NCBI GenBank assembly: GCA_009823505.1
Contig: VZQC01000258.1
Coordinates: forward strand, 1,680,036-1,744,035
Direction: 5' to 3'
Length of the DNA stretch: 64,000 nt
Source: Rhizomys pruinosus
Taxonomy: Eukaryota; Chordata; Mammalia; Rodentia; Spalacidae
Shown here in pieces: positions 11,766-23,181 of the stretch; the stretch's first letter is position 1, and the number at the start of each line of letters is the position of its first letter. The translations under genes and the position numbers were made by a program. The notes under the pieces were generated by a model. The model saw only the letters and a list, made by a program, of their open reading frames with translations. It did no database searches and had not been told where the DNA came from.

Positions 11766-11934
11766 ATTTCTAAGATGATTACAGTGTTGAGAGAAAGATA
11801 CAGAAATGTCTCAGTACCATCTGATTTTGGATAATTTCAGAAAGATCTGTCTACTGTTCATCTCTAATCAACTCTCACCTTACACCTAGGAATTTCCCTG
11901 GAAGTTTTTTTTTTGTTAAGTTCTGAGCACTTCA

Positions 11935-12565
11935 TCCTTCAAAAATGTCATACTTGTAGTGTTCCATTCAAGAATTTGGTATTACATATGTGTTGTTTAA
12001 ACAGGCATAAATTTGGAGTAATACAAAGGATGATGTAATACAAAGGATGTTGTAATACAAAGTAATACAACAACAACATTGGGGCTGGAGAGATGGCCTA
12101 GTGGTTAAGAGTGCCAACTGCTCTTGAAGAGGAGCCAGGTTTGATCCCCAGCACCCACGTGGCAGCTGAAAACCGTCTTTAACTCCAGGGGAATCCGACA
12201 CCCTCTTCTGACCTCTGTGACATTGCACGACATGGGTGCACAAACTTACATGCAGATAGTACATTCATATACATACAAAAATAAATAAAAATTTAAAAAT
12301 ATATTAAAAAAAGGAAACAGATGTTCAAAAAACAACAACATAAGGACTGGATCAAAGAACTGCCTGATACAGTTAAATTCTACTTGAAACAACAAGCTTC
12401 TGAAGGAAAAAATCCTTGGAAACACTGAGAGAAAAATGCAGGACATGTATGGCAGAGTGCATAAATCGGGTGGGGGGAGGGTCATGGAGAGGGGAAGGTA
12501 TCCAAATTGGACTGAAAAATGATGTATGAAGTATACAAAATGTCAATAAAAAAGAACATAATTTA
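11935..12565 (+). mobile_element. L1 3' UTR (short type) split by a B2
   Basis: 11935-12079 matches the 'tacttt...ggaattaacat...aatacaaattgg' part of the L1 3' UTR seen at 26840-26930 and 47270-47360. 12331-12565 continues it ('actggatcaaagaactg', G-rich tract, 'gatgtatgaagtata', AATAAAA). The left part holds a short tandem duplication of a 17-bp unit (gtaatacaaaggatg-) at about 12018-12070. Confidence 0.75.
12080..12330 (+). mobile_element. B2 SINE with target duplication
   Basis: Starts 'ggggctggagagatggcc' (A box region), has B box 'ggtttgatccc', and ends in AT-rich AATAAATAAA sequence. The direct repeats AACAACAACAT at 12069-12079 and 12331-12341 are the target duplication. Inserted into an L1 3' UTR. 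Confidence 0.88.
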
Positions 12566-13300
12566 AAAAAGAATTTAGTGTTACATGCAAGTTACATAGA
12601 TGTTATACATCAATAAAATTAGTTACATGCTTGTTAAGTAGGAAAGAAGAGTTACATTTCTCAATACTTATTAATATCATAACCCAATGTAACCTACTCT
12701 TGTTGGGTCATGTGATTAACATGTGATTAACTCACACTTTGATATGTAACTTTTTATTTCCATAAATAATTCATCTGAAAATGTGACGAATCTATTACTT
12801 TCTCTAAAAAATTGTTTGTCATAAATTGTTATCGGTCAAAAGATGAGACTAGCATTCAAACATAGAAGAAACAAGAACCCGTTAGTCTTAAATCACTTTT
12901 CATCGGGGGAATTAAAAGTAAAATAAGTAGTACTTATTTAGGAATAATCTCACTAAAGTAAGCAAATCTCTGAAGTGACATAGAGTTTTAGAAAAAGCTA
13001 ATTGGGAACAAAGATATGAGGCTATCTTCATGTTTCTCAGAAGATGAATCATGTTAAATAAAAAACATACGTGTTAGTTGGCATACACTTTAGATGCAAG
13101 CTCACCAGAATAAGACAACCACTGACCAGCTTAGTTTCAAAACTATGATTGATTGACTGGCCTTTAGAGGAATTTACAGAAACAAACTCTCATTAATCAA
13201 TTAAGTTAAAAACCTGTGAACTAGTGGTGTGGCTGTGTGTGAGTACCTCATGCTTCGTAGCCTCCCAAGGACTTGAAGTCACTGCAACCAGCTACTCAAG
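12566..13300. other. Unassigned AT-rich sequence
   Basis: No recognised repeat or ORF. Confidence 0.45.
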
Positions 13301-13304
13301 AAAA

Positions 13305-13400
13305 CATTAGCCAGCTGTGATGGTGCACACCTGTAATAACAGCACTCCGGAGGCAGAGGCAGGCGGATCTCTGAGTTCAGGGCCAGTCTGGTCTACACAA
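13305..13400 (+). mobile_element. B1 SINE, 3'-truncated
   Basis: Sense B1: 'agctgtgatggtgcacacctg', 'gaggcagaggcaggcggat', 'ccagtctggtctacac'. It stops abruptly where the acidic reading frame begins. Confidence 0.8.
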
Positions 13401-14110
13401 TGTTTCAAAATCAGGAAGGTAAACTGAGGAGGGAGCAGCGACAAAGACATTTGAATCCATCTCCTGGACCATCATCCAACCTGGCCATGGTAGGAAAAGT
13501 CACCACAGCACCCAGCAGGGCCAAGTCAGCAAAAGAGGAGATCCTGGATGATGCCAATGATGATGCCAATGCCGATGATGCCGACAATGATTCTGACGAT
13601 GATAACAATGATGATAATTATGATGACAATTATGATGGTAATTATAATGGCTATTATGATGATGGCTATGATGGCAATTATAATAATTATGATGGTGATT
13701 AGAATGGCGATTATGATGATGCCCCTGATGATGCCAATGATGATGACAAAGATGAAGACAATGACCAAGATGATGATGAAGGTGATGATAATGATTATGA
13801 TGATTAGGAGGAGGAGGAAGAGGAGGAAAAGGAGGAGGTGTCATCCCTGAGTACCAGCAGCTCAGGTGACTGTACTCGTGAATCACAGGAGACCACTCGA
13901 TTGGAGCAACCAGGATTTGCTTGCACCTCTGTAGTGAGTCCTTTGTGTGATTCTCAGCCTTTAGACCTGAAGCATATCTGCTTCGATTCAGAGCTTCCCT
14001 GGGTGGACACAACCCTCCAGACTGAGGAATTCATACAGCTATATTCCTTACCAGGGGATGATGACCCAAAGAGCTTCGATAAGTATCTCTACCCAGGGTG
14101 CCTGGACTGA
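13400..14110 (+). pseudogene. Acidic (Asp/Glu-rich) reading frame with two in-frame stops, origin unknown
   Basis: One frame runs from the ATG at 13400 to the TGA at 14108, 237 codons, interrupted only by TAG at 13700 and 13804. The N-terminal ~50 residues are basic and Ser/Pro-rich. Codons ~51-135 are a GAT-rich Asp/Asn/Tyr tract. A Glu run follows, then ~90 residues of ordinary composition (Ser/Thr-rich, then a hydrophobic-acidic end). Both stops lie in or beside the acidic tract and could each come from one point change (for example GAG to TAG). Downstream are a 3'-UTR-like region and AATAAA near 14310. This resembles a processed pseudogene of an acidic, possibly nuclear, protein, but I do not recognise the parent. 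It could also be a simple-repeat expansion that happens to be open; the non-repetitive C-terminal part argues mildly against that. Confidence 0.4.
13548..13812. repeat. Imperfect (GAT)n/(ATG)n triplet repeat
   Basis: About 265 bp of imperfect GAT/AAT/GCC triplets. It generates the Asp-rich frame on the plus strand, Met/Ile-rich and His-rich shadow frames elsewhere, and is followed by a GAG run (13805-13840). Confidence 0.9.
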
Positions 14111-14345
14111 AGCTGAGTGGCTTGGTATGACTGTCAGACACAGACCCAGCTTCTGAGAAAGACCTGGGGTGCAATGACTGACGAATGGAGAAATGCGTCC
14201 AGGCACTGCTCACTTGTTGGCTGCAGAACTCAGGGATTTACATTTTTATTACAAAAACAAAAATAACCTGACCCTTCACTTTTTACTGAACTTTCATTAC
14301 TTTGCTTGAATAAAGTAAAATACAACTGTATTTTGTAAATAAATA
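14111..14345 (+). other. 3'-UTR-like sequence with poly(A) signals
   Basis: Follows the stop of the acidic frame. AATAAA occurs near 14310 and 14338. If the frame is a retrocopy, this is its 3' UTR; no clear poly(A) tail or target duplication is seen. Confidence 0.35.
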
Positions 14346-15005
14346 AATCTGCGAACCAGAGCTGTGATGCTCTTAGGACAATATTTTGTATTTTTTATTC
14401 ATATTCATAAATATGTATTATTTTAAACAAATTTTGGTGTTAAGCAGTATTCTTCATCCCATCTAACATTAGCATGCCATTCCCTAATTAAAACAGAATA
14501 CCAAGCTGGCATAGAGGTATCAAATGATTTGTCAAGCTCTATAAACTGATAGTGATAGTCTAGCATATTAAGATCACTGAAGAATCCCATTCAGATCTAG
14601 CAGGTTGGTCTATGTAAGGGTTCATGAGCAGCTTTCTATGGAGTGGAGCACTGAACAGCAACACAAGACTATATCATTTCTGACTGTTCCCTGGATCTAA
14701 CACCCCTCAAAATCTATAACTAGTAAAGTTGGACTCTGAGAGTGATTATAAAAGAGACTAAGTTTAAAAGGGTATGTTAAACTGGCTTATCTCTAAGTTA
14801 TTGGCACTTTTGAATGATAATAATTTACATGGCATAAAGAAAATGTGTGCTAAAGTGATGAGCAGAGACACAAAAATCAGTAAAATCTAATTAAATTATT
14901 AATAAAACAGCGCAAAAGGACAATTTTTATTTCCAAAGAGATGACAACCAAAAGGAAGAAAAATGTAATGTACAAATTTTTATAACTTATGGTTTTAATA
15001 TTTAT
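14346..15005. other. Unassigned AT-rich sequence
   Basis: No recognised repeat or gene. Confidence 0.45.
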
Positions 15006-15009
15006 AGTT

Positions 15010-15400
15010 TTCTATGCACTAAATGTTTGTGTGCCACCCAGGTTCAGATACTGAAACCTTAACCCCTAACATGATTACATTTGGAGATAGAGATTTTCAG
15101 AAAGTAGTTAAGGATAAGGGTCTCATAAGAGTAGGACATGATCCTGTAAGATCAGAGACTTTACATGAAAAGACAAAAGAGAGCTCATTCTCTTTGTATA
15201 CCATCAGAGAAGGTACAGCAAGATGTCTGTCCATCTGTTTGCAAGCCAAGAAGACAGCTCCCACAAATGTGGACCACACTAGAACCCTGGCCTCAGAAGT
15301 TCAGCCTCAAGTACTAAAAGGAAAAGCTCTGTGTATTTAAGGCACAGAATCTGTGGTGTTTCCTCATAGCAGCCCAAGTATACCACACAAACCATTGTCC
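15010..15400 (+). mobile_element. MLT1-like MaLR LTR, degraded
   Basis: Sense MLT1 landmarks: 'ctaacatgattacatttggagata' region at about 15067-15090, 'agttaaggataagggtctcataag', 'gcaagatgtctgtcc', 'gcaagccaagaaga' and an end like 'ctgtggtgtttcctcatagcagccca' (15350-15376). This is an old ERVL-class solo LTR; exact ends are not defined. Confidence 0.65.
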
Positions 15401-15825
15401 AAGGAAGCTCTTCATTCTTGTGATAAAAGCAAAAAAAAAAAAAAAATGAACCGATTGAAGAACATCTTGGACCTCAGTGGGGTGAATGTGCTGAAAAATT
15501 CTGGGAAATAGCCACAATGTAACCTGCACGTATTTAGGCTGCAAAGAATTGATTTGATGAAGAATCCCAAGCATCTCTCATCACTGATGAAAAGAGAAAT
15601 CCCTACTTGACAATTCTAAGAAGAGTGTAAGAGAAATAGAAAACAAATATGAAAACTTTATTCCAAGACAACTGATATCTTCTGACCCAAAACCATGTAT
15701 AAATGAAAGGGAGCAGGCCCCCACTTTGGCCCATCTGTGCACGCACAAGAATTATGGATCATTAACATTCTAATGAAATATTTCTTTGGCACCCAGTTCA
15801 GATGTGATGTATGAGGTGGATGGGG
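15401..15825. other. Unassigned sequence with poly(A) run
   Basis: A 17-A run occurs at about 15431-15446. Nothing else recognised. Confidence 0.4.
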
Positions 15826-15968
15826 ATTTTCAAATGTTAACAGAGGTCATGAAGTTGTAGGGGTATAGAGGGGTGAGGATGGAGATGGGGAGGGAGTCAG
15901 AACATGACCAAAGGCGCTGTATAAAATTCTTAACTAAATAAAATACTTAAAATATTAAAAAAAGAAAG
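15826..15968 (+). mobile_element. Probable Lx-like L1 3' end
   Basis: Polypurine block 'ggggtgaggatggagatggggaggg', then 'acatgaccaaaggc' and AATAAAA near 15938, followed by A-rich sequence. Same layout as the copy at 10990-11160. Confidence 0.5.
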
Positions 15969-16239
15969 AAAGAAATAGGAGCACTAAGATACTGCTGGAA
16001 CTCATAAATTTAAAAAATTGTATAAGTCTCCAGAAGTATTCCTCATAATTATTACAAATCTACTCATTTTTAATTCTCTCCTCAGAAATATTTATGATTA
16101 AATAGTGCTTTTTATTTTACACATCTCAAGTACTTTTACATGGCACAATGTCTTAGTATCTCTACATTCCAGAATGGGGACCAGAGATGATCTCTTGATG
16201 ATCTTCCTAATGCAATAATGATTCATAATACTCCAAAGT

Positions 16240-16400
16240 GCACAAAGTCTGGCCCAGTGGCAAAGGCCTGTAATCCCAGCTACTTCTGGAGGCAAAGGCA
16301 GGAAGATCACATGTTCAAGGCCTGCCTAGGCTACAGAGTAAGCTTATAGCCAGTCTGGACAGTGTTTTGAGATCCTGTCTCAAAACAAACACAAAAGTGG
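16240..16400 (+). mobile_element. B1 SINE
   Basis: Sense B1: 'ggcctgtaatcccagcta', 'ggcaaaggcaggaagatc', 'aggctacagagta', 'gagatcctgtctcaaaac'. Diverged. Confidence 0.75.
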
Positions 16401-16606
16401 CTATGGATATATCTCAGTGGTAGAACACTGGCCTAATAAATAAAATTTTAAAAAAAAATTTTTTAAAAGAATAGACGAAGCCCTAAGTTCACTCCTCAGC
16501 TCCACAAAGAGTAAGAAGTTTAACTCAAAGAACATTGTTAAGCACCTATTTCTGTATGGTCTTTGACTAGATATGATGGGGGAATAATAAATTAGAAAAA
16601 AGTTCA

Positions 16607-16745
16607 GGGGCTAGAGAGATGGTTCAGCAGTTAAGAGCACCGACTGCTCTTGCAGAAGACCCAGGTTAAATTCCCAGCATGCGCATGGAGGCTAAGAACC
16701 ATCTTTAAGCCAGGCATGGTGGCGCATGCCTTTAATCCTAGGAAA
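16607..16745 (+). mobile_element. B2 head fused to B1 head (both truncated)
   Basis: 16607-16707 is the tRNA-like half of a B2 ('ggggctagagagatgg', 'ctgctcttgcagaa', 'ggttaaattccc'). It is followed directly by the first ~35 bp of a B1 ('gccaggcatggtggcgcatgcc'). It could be a composite SINE or a B1 insertion into a B2. Confidence 0.6.
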
Positions 16746-16861
16746 TGGGCATAATGCATAGGTCTATCAACTGATGAATGAATACTTTATCTTAGCACAG
16801 AACTGGTCAACAATATGTCCTTTCAAAGATGAATATAATCCTCTTCCTTGAGAGTTTTCAC

Positions 16862-17538
16862 TTCTGGTCTGAGTGCCGGGTGCTCAGGTTGAGGTCTTGC
16901 TAAGACCACCTGAAGCACAGGAGCCTGGAGCTGGCTCCAGACAGGTAGAACTTAGGGTAGATTGACTCTTAGGTTACTCGATAGTTGATTTGCCAGTTCG
17001 TAGCAGGGGAGCTGTAAACCTGCCTGCTTGGGTCCAAACCCTAAACCCTTGTAGGGTGTGGCTGTCTGGGCAGAACTGCCCTTCGCCCTTGCAGCCAGCA
17101 CCTGGTGCCATTATAGGTCTGTGTGCGGGGTGCTCAGGTTGGGGTCTTGCTAAGGCCACCTGAAGCACAGGAGCCTGGAGCTTGCTCCAGACAGGTACCG
17201 GGGCATGGACTAAGTCAGGCATATCCCCCACCCCCACCCCCACTGAATGGAATTGAGGAGAGAGTATCCAAGTGGATTTTTTTGGAGAACACTCACAACA
17301 GGAAGGGAAGAGTGACTTAGATTTCCAGTAGCCAATATATAAACAAAATTGAAAGCCTGAATCCTAGACAAGTCAACACTCCATAAACAAGGAGGAGAAA
17401 AAAAAAGTGTCAAAAGGAGGCAAGCAAAACAAGCCTTCAACACAGTGAAAAGACATTTGTGATTGGCATCAGAATACAGGCAAAAAAAAAAAAAAAAAAA
17501 AGGAAACCCTCACGTCTGGGACACAGTGAAGGGATAAC
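16862..17538 (+). promoter_or_regulatory. L1 5' UTR with tandem promoter monomers (250-bp type)
   Basis: A GC-rich block beginning at 16871 ('gagtgccgggtgctcagg') is repeated at 17121 ('gtgtgcggggtgctcagg'), each followed by 'ccacctgaagcacaggag'. Period is about 250 bp. Rodent L1s carry their internal Pol II promoter in such monomers. A non-monomeric tether with a 20-A run (17480-17500) leads to ORF1. Confidence 0.8.
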
Positions 17539-18677
17539 ATGAGAAAGGTGCAGGATAATTCTGCACCAAGCTCTACCAACCCTGTAAGGGATAGCTACAG
17601 TGAGATCCTCTGAAGGTGACCCAAGAAACAGATCTTAGAGGAATAATTGCAGACCTATGCAGAGAAATTAAAGAAAATAAAGAAGAAGTCAGAACTAAGG
17701 ACAGAGAATGAAAAACTCAAAAAGGACCTAGAGGGATACAATGATAAACTTCAGAAAGAACTAAAGGAAGAGAATGACAAACTCCAGAAAGAACCAGAAG
17801 GAGAAAATAACAAACTCTGGAATGAAGTAGAAACATTGAAAAAGGAAGTCAACCAGCAAGGTAAGGAGCACCAAGAAGAGACTGAGAAGCTCAAAAAGGA
17901 AATGGAAATACTAAAGAAATCACAGGATGAAATGAAAAAGGAAATAGAACACTCATCCAATCAAGAAGAAAGGAAAGGAAAAAGCCTAAGAAATAGAATG
18001 GAGGAAGCAGAACAAGTAATATAAGACCTGGAAGATAACACAGAGCAACTAAAAAGCTCAAATAAAGATTATGAAAAATTTAAAAATACATAAAAGTGGA
18101 ACAACCAGAAAATATGGGAAACTCTGAAAAGATCAAACCTCCACATCATAGGAATAGAGGAAGGAGAAGAATCTCAAGAGAGTAGTAGTGATCAGATCTT
18201 CAACAGAATAATAGATAAAAAGTTCCCCAAGCTAAAAATAGACAAACCCATACAAAACAAGAATCACGTAGGACTCCAAATAGACAAGATCAGAAAAGAA
18301 ACTCCCCACGCCATATCATAGTTAAAATGCAAGACGCCCAAAACAAAGACAAATTTCTGAAGGCTACAAAAGATAAACAAGTCACATACAAAGAGTAACC
18401 CATCAGAATTACAATTGACTTTTCAGCACAAACCATGAAACCAAGAAGAACATGTAACAAAGCATTCCCAGTGCTAAAGGACTATGGATGCCTACCCAGA
18501 ATATTTTACCCAGGAAAAATGTCAATTATAGTTGAAGGAGAGAGAAAAATCTTCCATGACATAAACAAGACGATAGAATACATGTCCGGAAAACCAACAC
18601 TTCAGAAAATATTTGATGCAATTCAAAGGGCAGAAGAGAGGAACAACTATCCCCCAGCACCTAGGAAAAGAGACTAA
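17539..18677 (+). pseudogene. L1 ORF1 (broken)
   Basis: ORF1p is the L1 nucleic-acid chaperone that trimerises through a coiled coil and binds L1 RNA. The start at 17539 aligns with the start of the antisense copy at 36918, but a TGA follows within ~25 codons. The Lys/Glu-rich coiled coil is open at 17647-18024 and ends in an in-frame stop. The RNA-binding middle carries further stops. The C-terminal domain is open at 18435-18677, ending in the family's Arg-Lys-Arg-Asp-like terminus. Total span of 1139 bp (about 380 codons) fits the family length. Not functional. Confidence 0.88.
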
Positions 18678-18706
18678 GAAAAACATAACCATAAGAGTAG
18701 AATGAG

Positions 18707-18966
18707 GGGCTGGAGAGATGGCCTAGCGGTTAAGAGCGCCGACCGCTCTTACAGAGGACCCAGGTTCAATCCCCAGCACCCACATCGCGGCTGAGAACCG
18801 TCTGAAACTCCAACTCCAGGAGAACTCCAGTTCTAGGGGAATCCGATACCCTCTTCTGACCTCCGCGGCATTGCATGACATGGTTGCACAAACTTGCATG
18901 CAGACAGTACATTCATACACATAGAGAAATAAATAAAAAAAATTAATATAAAAATTTTTTTAAAAA
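18707..18966 (+). mobile_element. B2 SINE between L1 ORF1 and ORF2
   Basis: Complete B2: 'gggctggagagatggcc' head, A box near 18717-18730, B box 'ggttcaatcc' at 18763-18772, AT-rich AATAAATAAA end. Direct repeats AAGAGTAGAATGAG at 18693-18706 and 18967-18980 are a 14-bp target duplication. Inserted after the L1. Confidence 0.93.
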
Positions 18967-18995
18967 AAGAGTAGAATGAGAGACTAAAAGTCCAA

Positions 18996-21900
18996 ATGTA
19001 TAATAAGGTAAAAGGAAGCAACATCCATCTTTCAATTATAACCTTAAATATTAATGGACTAAACTCCCCAATCAAAAGACATAGACTGGGAGAATGGATT
19101 AGGAAACAAAATCTATCTATATGCTGTCTACAAGAAACCCATCTCAATTTCAAGGACAGGCACCAATTTAAGGTGAAGGGATGGAAGAAAGTATTCCAAG
19201 CAAATGGTACCAAAAAGAAAGCAGGTGTTGCTATTCTAATATCAGACAAAATAGACTTCAAAGCAAAAGAAATCAAAAGACACAAAGAGGGCCATTACAT
19301 CTTTATTAAAGGAACAATTGACGATGAAGATCTCACAATCATGAATATATACTCACCAAACTCCAGTGCACCAAACTTTATAAAGATGATTCTTCAGGAT
19401 CTCAAGAAACAGATTAACCCCAGCACACTAATACTAGGGGACTTCAATGCCCCACTAAGTCCTTTAGACAGATCAAGAGGACAAAGGATAAACAGAGAGA
19501 CATCTGAATTGAATGATACAATACACCTAACGGACCTCGCAGATATCTATCGAATATTCCACCCAAACACCAGAGAATACACTTTCTACTCAGCACCCCA
19601 TGGAACAGTCTCCAAAATAGACCACATAATGGGATACAGGAAAAAAACTCAACAAATACAAAAAGACTGAAAGAATCTCATGCATTCTATCAGACCACAT
19701 GCAATAAAACTAAACACCAACACCAGAATAAGCCCTACAACCTACAAGAACATATGGAGACTAAACAACACTCTTCTGAATAATGAATGGGTCAAGGAAA
19801 AAATAAAAAAGTAAATAAAAACATTCCTGGAACTGAATGACAATGATAATACAACACAACAAAACCTATGGGACACTTTAAAAGCAGTCCTAAGAGGGAA
19901 GTTTATACCTCTAAGTGCCTACATTAAAAAAACAAAAAGAGCACAAGTGAATGATCTAACACTGCAGCTAAAAATACTGGAGAGACAACAACAAATGAAC
20001 CTTAAATGCAGCAGACAAGAAGAAATAACAAAAATCAGAGCAGAGATCAATGAAATACAAAGAAAACCTTACCAAAAAATCAATGAATCCAAAAGTTGAC
20101 TCTTTGAGAGAATAAACAAGATAGACAGACCTCAAGCCCAGTTAACAAAAAGAAAGAAGGAACAACTCCAAATCAATAGAATCTGTGATGAAAGGGGAAG
20201 TATCACAACAGACAAGGAAAAGATGCAATCATACAGGAATACTTCAAAAATCTATACTATACTGAGTTTGAAAACCTAGAAGAAATGGATGAATATCTGA
20301 AATCCTGGGAATCACGAAAGCTCAACCAAGAAGAGATCGACAGCTTAAATAGACCAATAATATATGAAGAAATTGAAGATGTAATAAGAAGCCTCCCAAC
20401 CAAAAAATGCCCAGGCCCAGATGGCTTCACCGCAGAATTCTATAAAATATTTCAAAAACACTTACAACCATTACTACTCAAGTTGTTTAGAAGGATACAA
20501 AAGGAGGGAGTTCTCCCAGATTCCTTCTATGAAGCCAGCATCACGCTATTGCCAAAACCAGGCAAAGATACAACCAAAAAGGAGAACTATAGACCCATTT
20601 CCTTAATGAACACAGATGCAAAAATTCTAAACAGGATACTGGCAAATTGCATACAGACCCACATCAAGAAGATCATCCATCATGACCAGGTTGGAGTCAT
20701 ACCAGAGATTCAGGGATGGTTCAACATACAAAAATCAATAAATATCATCAAGCATATAAATGGACGGAAAGACAAAAACCATACGATCATCTCAATTAAT
20801 GCAGAAAAGCCTTTGACAAAAATCCAGCATCCCTTCATGCTTAAAGTCCTAGAGGGAATTGGATTGAAGAGATCATTCCTCAATGTAATCAAAGCTATAT
20901 ACAGGAAACCCACAGCCAATATCATCCTATATGGGGAAATGACAGAAGCATTCTCCTTAAAGGTGGGAACTTGGCAAGGCTGCCTCCTGTCACCACTCCT
21001 TTTCAATATAGTGCTTGAAACCCTTGCTAGGGCAATAAGGCAAGAAAAGGAAATTAAAGGAGTTCTAATTGGAAAAGGGGAAGTCAAGTGTATTAGTCAC
21101 TTTTCTGTTGCTGTGATAAAACACCATTACCAAAGGAACTTATAAAAGGAAGAGTTTATTTGAGCTTACGATTGATGGTTCCAGGGAATTAGAGTCCATT
21201 GTGGTGGGAGGCATGGCAGCTGGAGCTGTAGCAGCATGCCAAGGGTCACATCTCCCAAAGAGCACAGGAAGCAGAGAGAGGGCGACTGGAGACCACGAGG
21301 CTTGTTAAACTCACTAAGCCTGCCCCCAGTGACATACTTCCTCTAGCACGGCCACACCTTCTAAGGCCTCCAAAAACAGTACCACCAACTGGAGACAAAT
21401 GTCTGAATACTTAAAGCCTATGGGGGACACTCATTCAAACCACCACATCAAGCTATCCCTTTTCACTGATGATATGATCGTTTACTTAAGGGATGCTAAG
21501 AACTCCACCAGAAAACTCTTAGAAACGATTAAGAACTTTAGTAAAGTGGCAGGATACAAAATAAATCTAGAAAAATCAATAGCCTTTCTTTACACCAACA
21601 ACAAGCAACTGAAGAAGGAATACAAGGAGACCTTCTGACTCACAATAGCCTCAAAAACAATAAAATACCTAGGAACAAACCTAACCAAAGACACCAAGGA
21701 TCTCTGCAACAGAAATTTTAGACCCCTGAAGAAGGAAATTGAAGAAGACATCAAAAGATGGACAAACCTCCCATGCTCATGGATTGGGAAAATAAACATA
21801 GTAAAAATGTCCATTCTACAAAAACTTTTGTAAAGATTTAATGCAATCCCAATCAAAATCCCCAAGAGTTTCTTCACAGGCTTGGAAAAAAATCCTTAAT

Positions 21901-23181
21901 TTCATTTGGAAAAAAAAGGCCCCGAATAGCCAAAGCAACCCTGAGCAAAAAGAGCAATATAGGGGGTTCTCTAGACTAGACTTCAAACTATACTACAGGG
22001 CTATAGTCATAAAAACAGCTTGGTACTGGTACAAAAACAGGCCAGTTGACCAATGGAACAAAACTGAAGATCCAAACCTGAGCACATACAATTTCAGCCA
22101 CCTCATATTTGACAAGGGGGCGAAGAAGACACATTGGAGGAAAGACAGCATCTTCAGCAAGTGGTGTTGGCAAAACTGGATCACCACCTGTAGAAGAATG
22201 AAATTAAACCCCTACCTTTCTCCCTGTACAAAAGTCAATTCCAGATGGATTCCTCAATGAGATAGCCAAAATTCTAGAGGCAATAGAAGAAAAATTTGGC
22301 AACAGACTATAAGACATAGGCTTAGGAAAAGACTTCCTAAATCAGACAGCAGCTGCACAAGAATTAAGGTTGACAATTGACAAATGGGACCTCATTAAAC
22401 TAAAAAGTTTCTGTACATCAAAAGAAACAATAAAGGAAGTGAAGAGAAAACCGACAGAGTGGGAGGAAAACTTCACTGCTGATACATCTGAAAAAGCATT
22501 GATTTTCAGACTATACAAACTACACAAAAAAACAAAGAAGAAAGAAAACAAATGAATCACTCAAAAGATGGAGCAAAGAACTGAATAGAGACTTCACAGA
22601 GGAGGAATTAGAGATGGCTGAGAAACATCTTAAAAACTGTTCAATATCACTAATAATAAGGGAATGCAAATTAAGACCACTTTAAGATATCATCTCACTC
22701 CAATAAAACTAGCCAGGATCAAGAAAACAAATGATACCAAGTGCTAGAGAGCTTGTGGGGAGAGACACTCATCCATTGCTGGTGGGAATGTAAACTTGTA
22801 CAGCCACTATGGAAAGCAGTGTGGAGAACCCTTGGAAAACTCAAAATGAGCTTGCCATTTGACCCAGTCATACCACTCCTGGGCATGTACCCACAAGACT
22901 CATTTTACTGCAGAAATACATGCACAGCTATATTTATTGCAGCTCTGTTCAGAGTAGCAAAAAGCTGGAACCAACACAAATGCCCCTCAACTGACGAGTG
23001 GATAGAGAAAATGGGGTACATATATACAATGGAGTTCTATGCAGCAGTAAAGAAAGACAACATCATGAACTTTGCAGGTAAATGGATGGAACTAGAAGAT
23101 ATTATGTTAAGTGAAGTAACACAGTCCCAGAAAAACAAACGACGAATGGTATCCCTCGTCTGTGGATGCTACCGTCAATAA
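18996..23181 (+). pseudogene. L1 ORF2 (endonuclease-RT), broken and interrupted by an LTR
   Basis: ORF2p nicks target DNA and reverse-transcribes L1 RNA. 18996-19670 encodes the endonuclease with the expected N-I-N-G, C-L-Q-E-T-H, G-D-F-N-A-P and S-K-I-D-H motifs, i.e. catalytic Glu, Asp, Asn and Asp present, before a frameshift. The RT is open from 20285 (N-Y-R-P-I-S fingers motif, W-Q-G-C-xx-S-P) to 21088. There a MaLR LTR interrupts it just before the catalytic F-T-D-D box at about 21460. Further frameshifts occur near 21640, 21830, 22250 and 22555. The C-terminal Cys motif region (22741-23181) has lost its first Cys, and TAG has become TAC so the frame ends two codons later. Without the LTR the span is ~3.82 kb (~1270 codons), normal for L1. 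Confidence 0.93.
21089..21447 (-). mobile_element. Solo MT-type MaLR LTR inside L1 ORF2
   Basis: 359-bp LTR; on the minus strand it starts TGTGGTGGTTTGAATGAG and ends in ...GTGACTAATACA, the MT/ORR-type MaLR pattern (ERVL class). A perfect 5-bp target duplication TCAAG lies at 21084-21088 and 21448-21452. The LTR is about as similar to those at 58.5 and 60.2 kb as they are to each other. It interrupts the RT domain just before its catalytic box and must postdate the L1. Confidence 0.9.

Noticed and set aside
13500..14012. 170-codon minus-strand His-rich ORF and Met/Ile-rich plus-strand ORFs
   Set aside because: They are alternative frames of the GAT triplet repeat; composition follows the repeat, not a protein family.
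18707..18966. tRNA gene suggested by A and B boxes
   Set aside because: The boxes belong to a B2 SINE with poly(A)-like end and target duplication; no tRNA cloverleaf or anticodon arm is intact.
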